Positions 7,279 to 8,907 of a DNA stretch of 8,907 nucleotides are shown in pieces. The stretch is from an uncultured Chloroflexota bacterium. Its GTDB lineage: Bacteria > Chloroflexota > Chloroflexia > Chloroflexales > Roseiflexaceae. The notes under the pieces are model-generated. The model did no database searches, was not told the origin of the DNA, and saw only the letters and a program-made list of their open reading frames with translations. The translations under genes were made by a program, and so were the position numbers. Each line of letters opens with the position of its first letter. Positions within the stretch are counted from its first letter, which is position 1. Where the stretch lies: assembly GCA_903871975.1 (NCBI GenBank), contig CAIQIY010000385.1:1-8907 (forward strand), given 5' to 3'.

Positions 7279-7286
7279 GGAGGGAG
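7279..7286 (+). promoter_or_regulatory. SD site deciding the aminotransferase start
   Basis: GGAGGGAG sits four bases before the ATG at 7291. It lies within the in-frame extension from a TTG at 7270, so it argues for the ATG as the true start. Confidence 0.8.
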
Positions 7287-7290
7287 ATCG

Positions 7291-8637
<1,347 letters not shown>

Positions 8638-8794
8638 CTGGGCAGGTGTGCGTCGGCCGAACGCTGGTGTGTGGCGGCGCCCGGCCTGACGGCGCCCCCA
8701 GCGCTGCCGTCGGCCGGGTATAATGTCGGTGTGGGCATGGTCCGCCTCGCCGGCGCTCACCACAGGCATGGCAGGCGGGCGTCGGAGGGTCATC
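8638..8794 (+). other. Intergenic region between aminotransferase and kinase-like gene
   Basis: This 157-bp gap holds a GGCGCC-9 nt-GGCGCC hairpin (8676-8696) followed by C residues rather than a T run, so it is not a convincing intrinsic terminator. CGTCGGCCG occurs twice (8651-8659 and 8708-8716). A TATAAT lies at 8719-8724 and an SD site GGAGGG at 8784-8789. Confidence 0.6.
8719..8724 (+). promoter_or_regulatory. Candidate -10 box for the right-edge gene
   Basis: A perfect TATAAT with no recognisable -35 at 16-18 bp spacing. Its immediate context GTATAATGnnGGT is the same as that of the aminotransferase promoter. A start near 8731 would give a leader of about 64 nt to the GTG at 8795. Confidence 0.5.
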
Positions 8795-8907
8795 GTGTCA
8801 CTGCGCCTGCGCCTGACGCTCTCGTATCTCGGCTTCTTCGCCCTCGCGCTGCTCTTGCTCAACGGTGGGCTGTATTTCGCCGTGCGCCAGGCGCTGATCG
8901 GTGGCAT
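8795..8907 (+). CDS. N-terminus of a membrane protein, probably a sensor histidine kinase (partial)
   Basis: The first 37 codons begin at a GTG preceded by GGAGGG (8784-8789) five bases upstream, and run off the right edge. The start MSLRLRLTLSY followed by a hydrophobic helix (about 9-30) and VRQALIGG is the usual beginning of two-component sensor kinases: short basic cytoplasmic tail, first transmembrane segment, then an extracytoplasmic region. No kinase domain is visible in the window, so another single-pass membrane sensor is possible. It has its own candidate -10 box and sits 157 bp after the aminotransferase gene. Nothing in the sequence links it functionally to the sugar-type cluster. 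Confidence 0.6.
   Translation, partial: MSLRLRLTLSYLGFFALALLLLNGGLYFAVRQALIGG

Noticed and set aside
7270..7290. TTG at 7270 as an alternative aminotransferase start
   Set aside because: It has no SD site, and the strong GGAGGGAG lies inside this extension directly before ATG 7291.
8676..8696. GGCGCC hairpin as a terminator after the aminotransferase
   Set aside because: The stem is only 6 bp with a 9-nt loop and no following T run, and GGCGCC is self-complementary and common at this GC content.

Overview
This is a high-GC bacterial window with dense gene packing, strong Shine-Dalgarno (SD) sites, several GTG starts and textbook sigma-70 promoters. That style, and the look of the proteins, suggest a Chloroflexota-like or similar environmental bacterium. 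No rRNA, tRNA or marker gene is present, so the placement is a guess from style.

Layout. From about 7233 down to the left edge runs one tightly packed minus-strand operon of six genes, in transcription order: (1) a 508-aa glycosidase-like beta-propeller protein (5590-7116); (2) a 2-hydroxyacid dehydrogenase (4572-5582); (3) a 516-aa fusion of two amidohydrolase-type barrels (3012-4562); (4) a Gfo/Idh/MocA oxidoreductase (1963-3015); (5) a second, divergent Gfo/Idh/MocA oxidoreductase (891-1937); (6) a second propeller protein related to gene 1, cut off by the left edge (1-898). Gaps are 7, 9 and 25 bp, with a 4-bp and an 8-bp overlap, so translation is probably coupled. Divergent to it on the plus strand lies a class III PLP-dependent aminotransferase or aminomutase (7291-8637). 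After a 157-bp gap comes the first 37 codons of a membrane protein, probably a sensor histidine kinase (8795 to the right edge).

How the genes may work together (inference). Cytoplasmic glycosidase-like proteins would act on an imported glycoside. The Gfo/Idh enzymes would oxidise a sugar or cyclitol. The amidohydrolase belongs to the broad family that includes sugar lactonases and could open a lactone. The 2-hydroxyacid dehydrogenase would interconvert a 2-keto and a 2-hydroxy acid, and the aminotransferase could add or remove an amino group. This resembles a non-phosphorylated sugar or sugar-acid pathway, but no kinase, aldolase, dehydratase, transporter or regulator lies inside the window and the substrate cannot be read from sequence.

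The most distinctive points are: the 174-bp divergent region, where two near-consensus promoters face each other across a perfect palindrome matching the FadR/GntR-type operator core; the two-barrel amidohydrolase whose first barrel has lost its metal ligands; and departures from usual active-site residues in the dehydrogenase (Glu to Tyr), one Gfo/Idh protein (Gly-rich loop and Asp to Trp) and the aminotransferase (PLP-phosphate loop).
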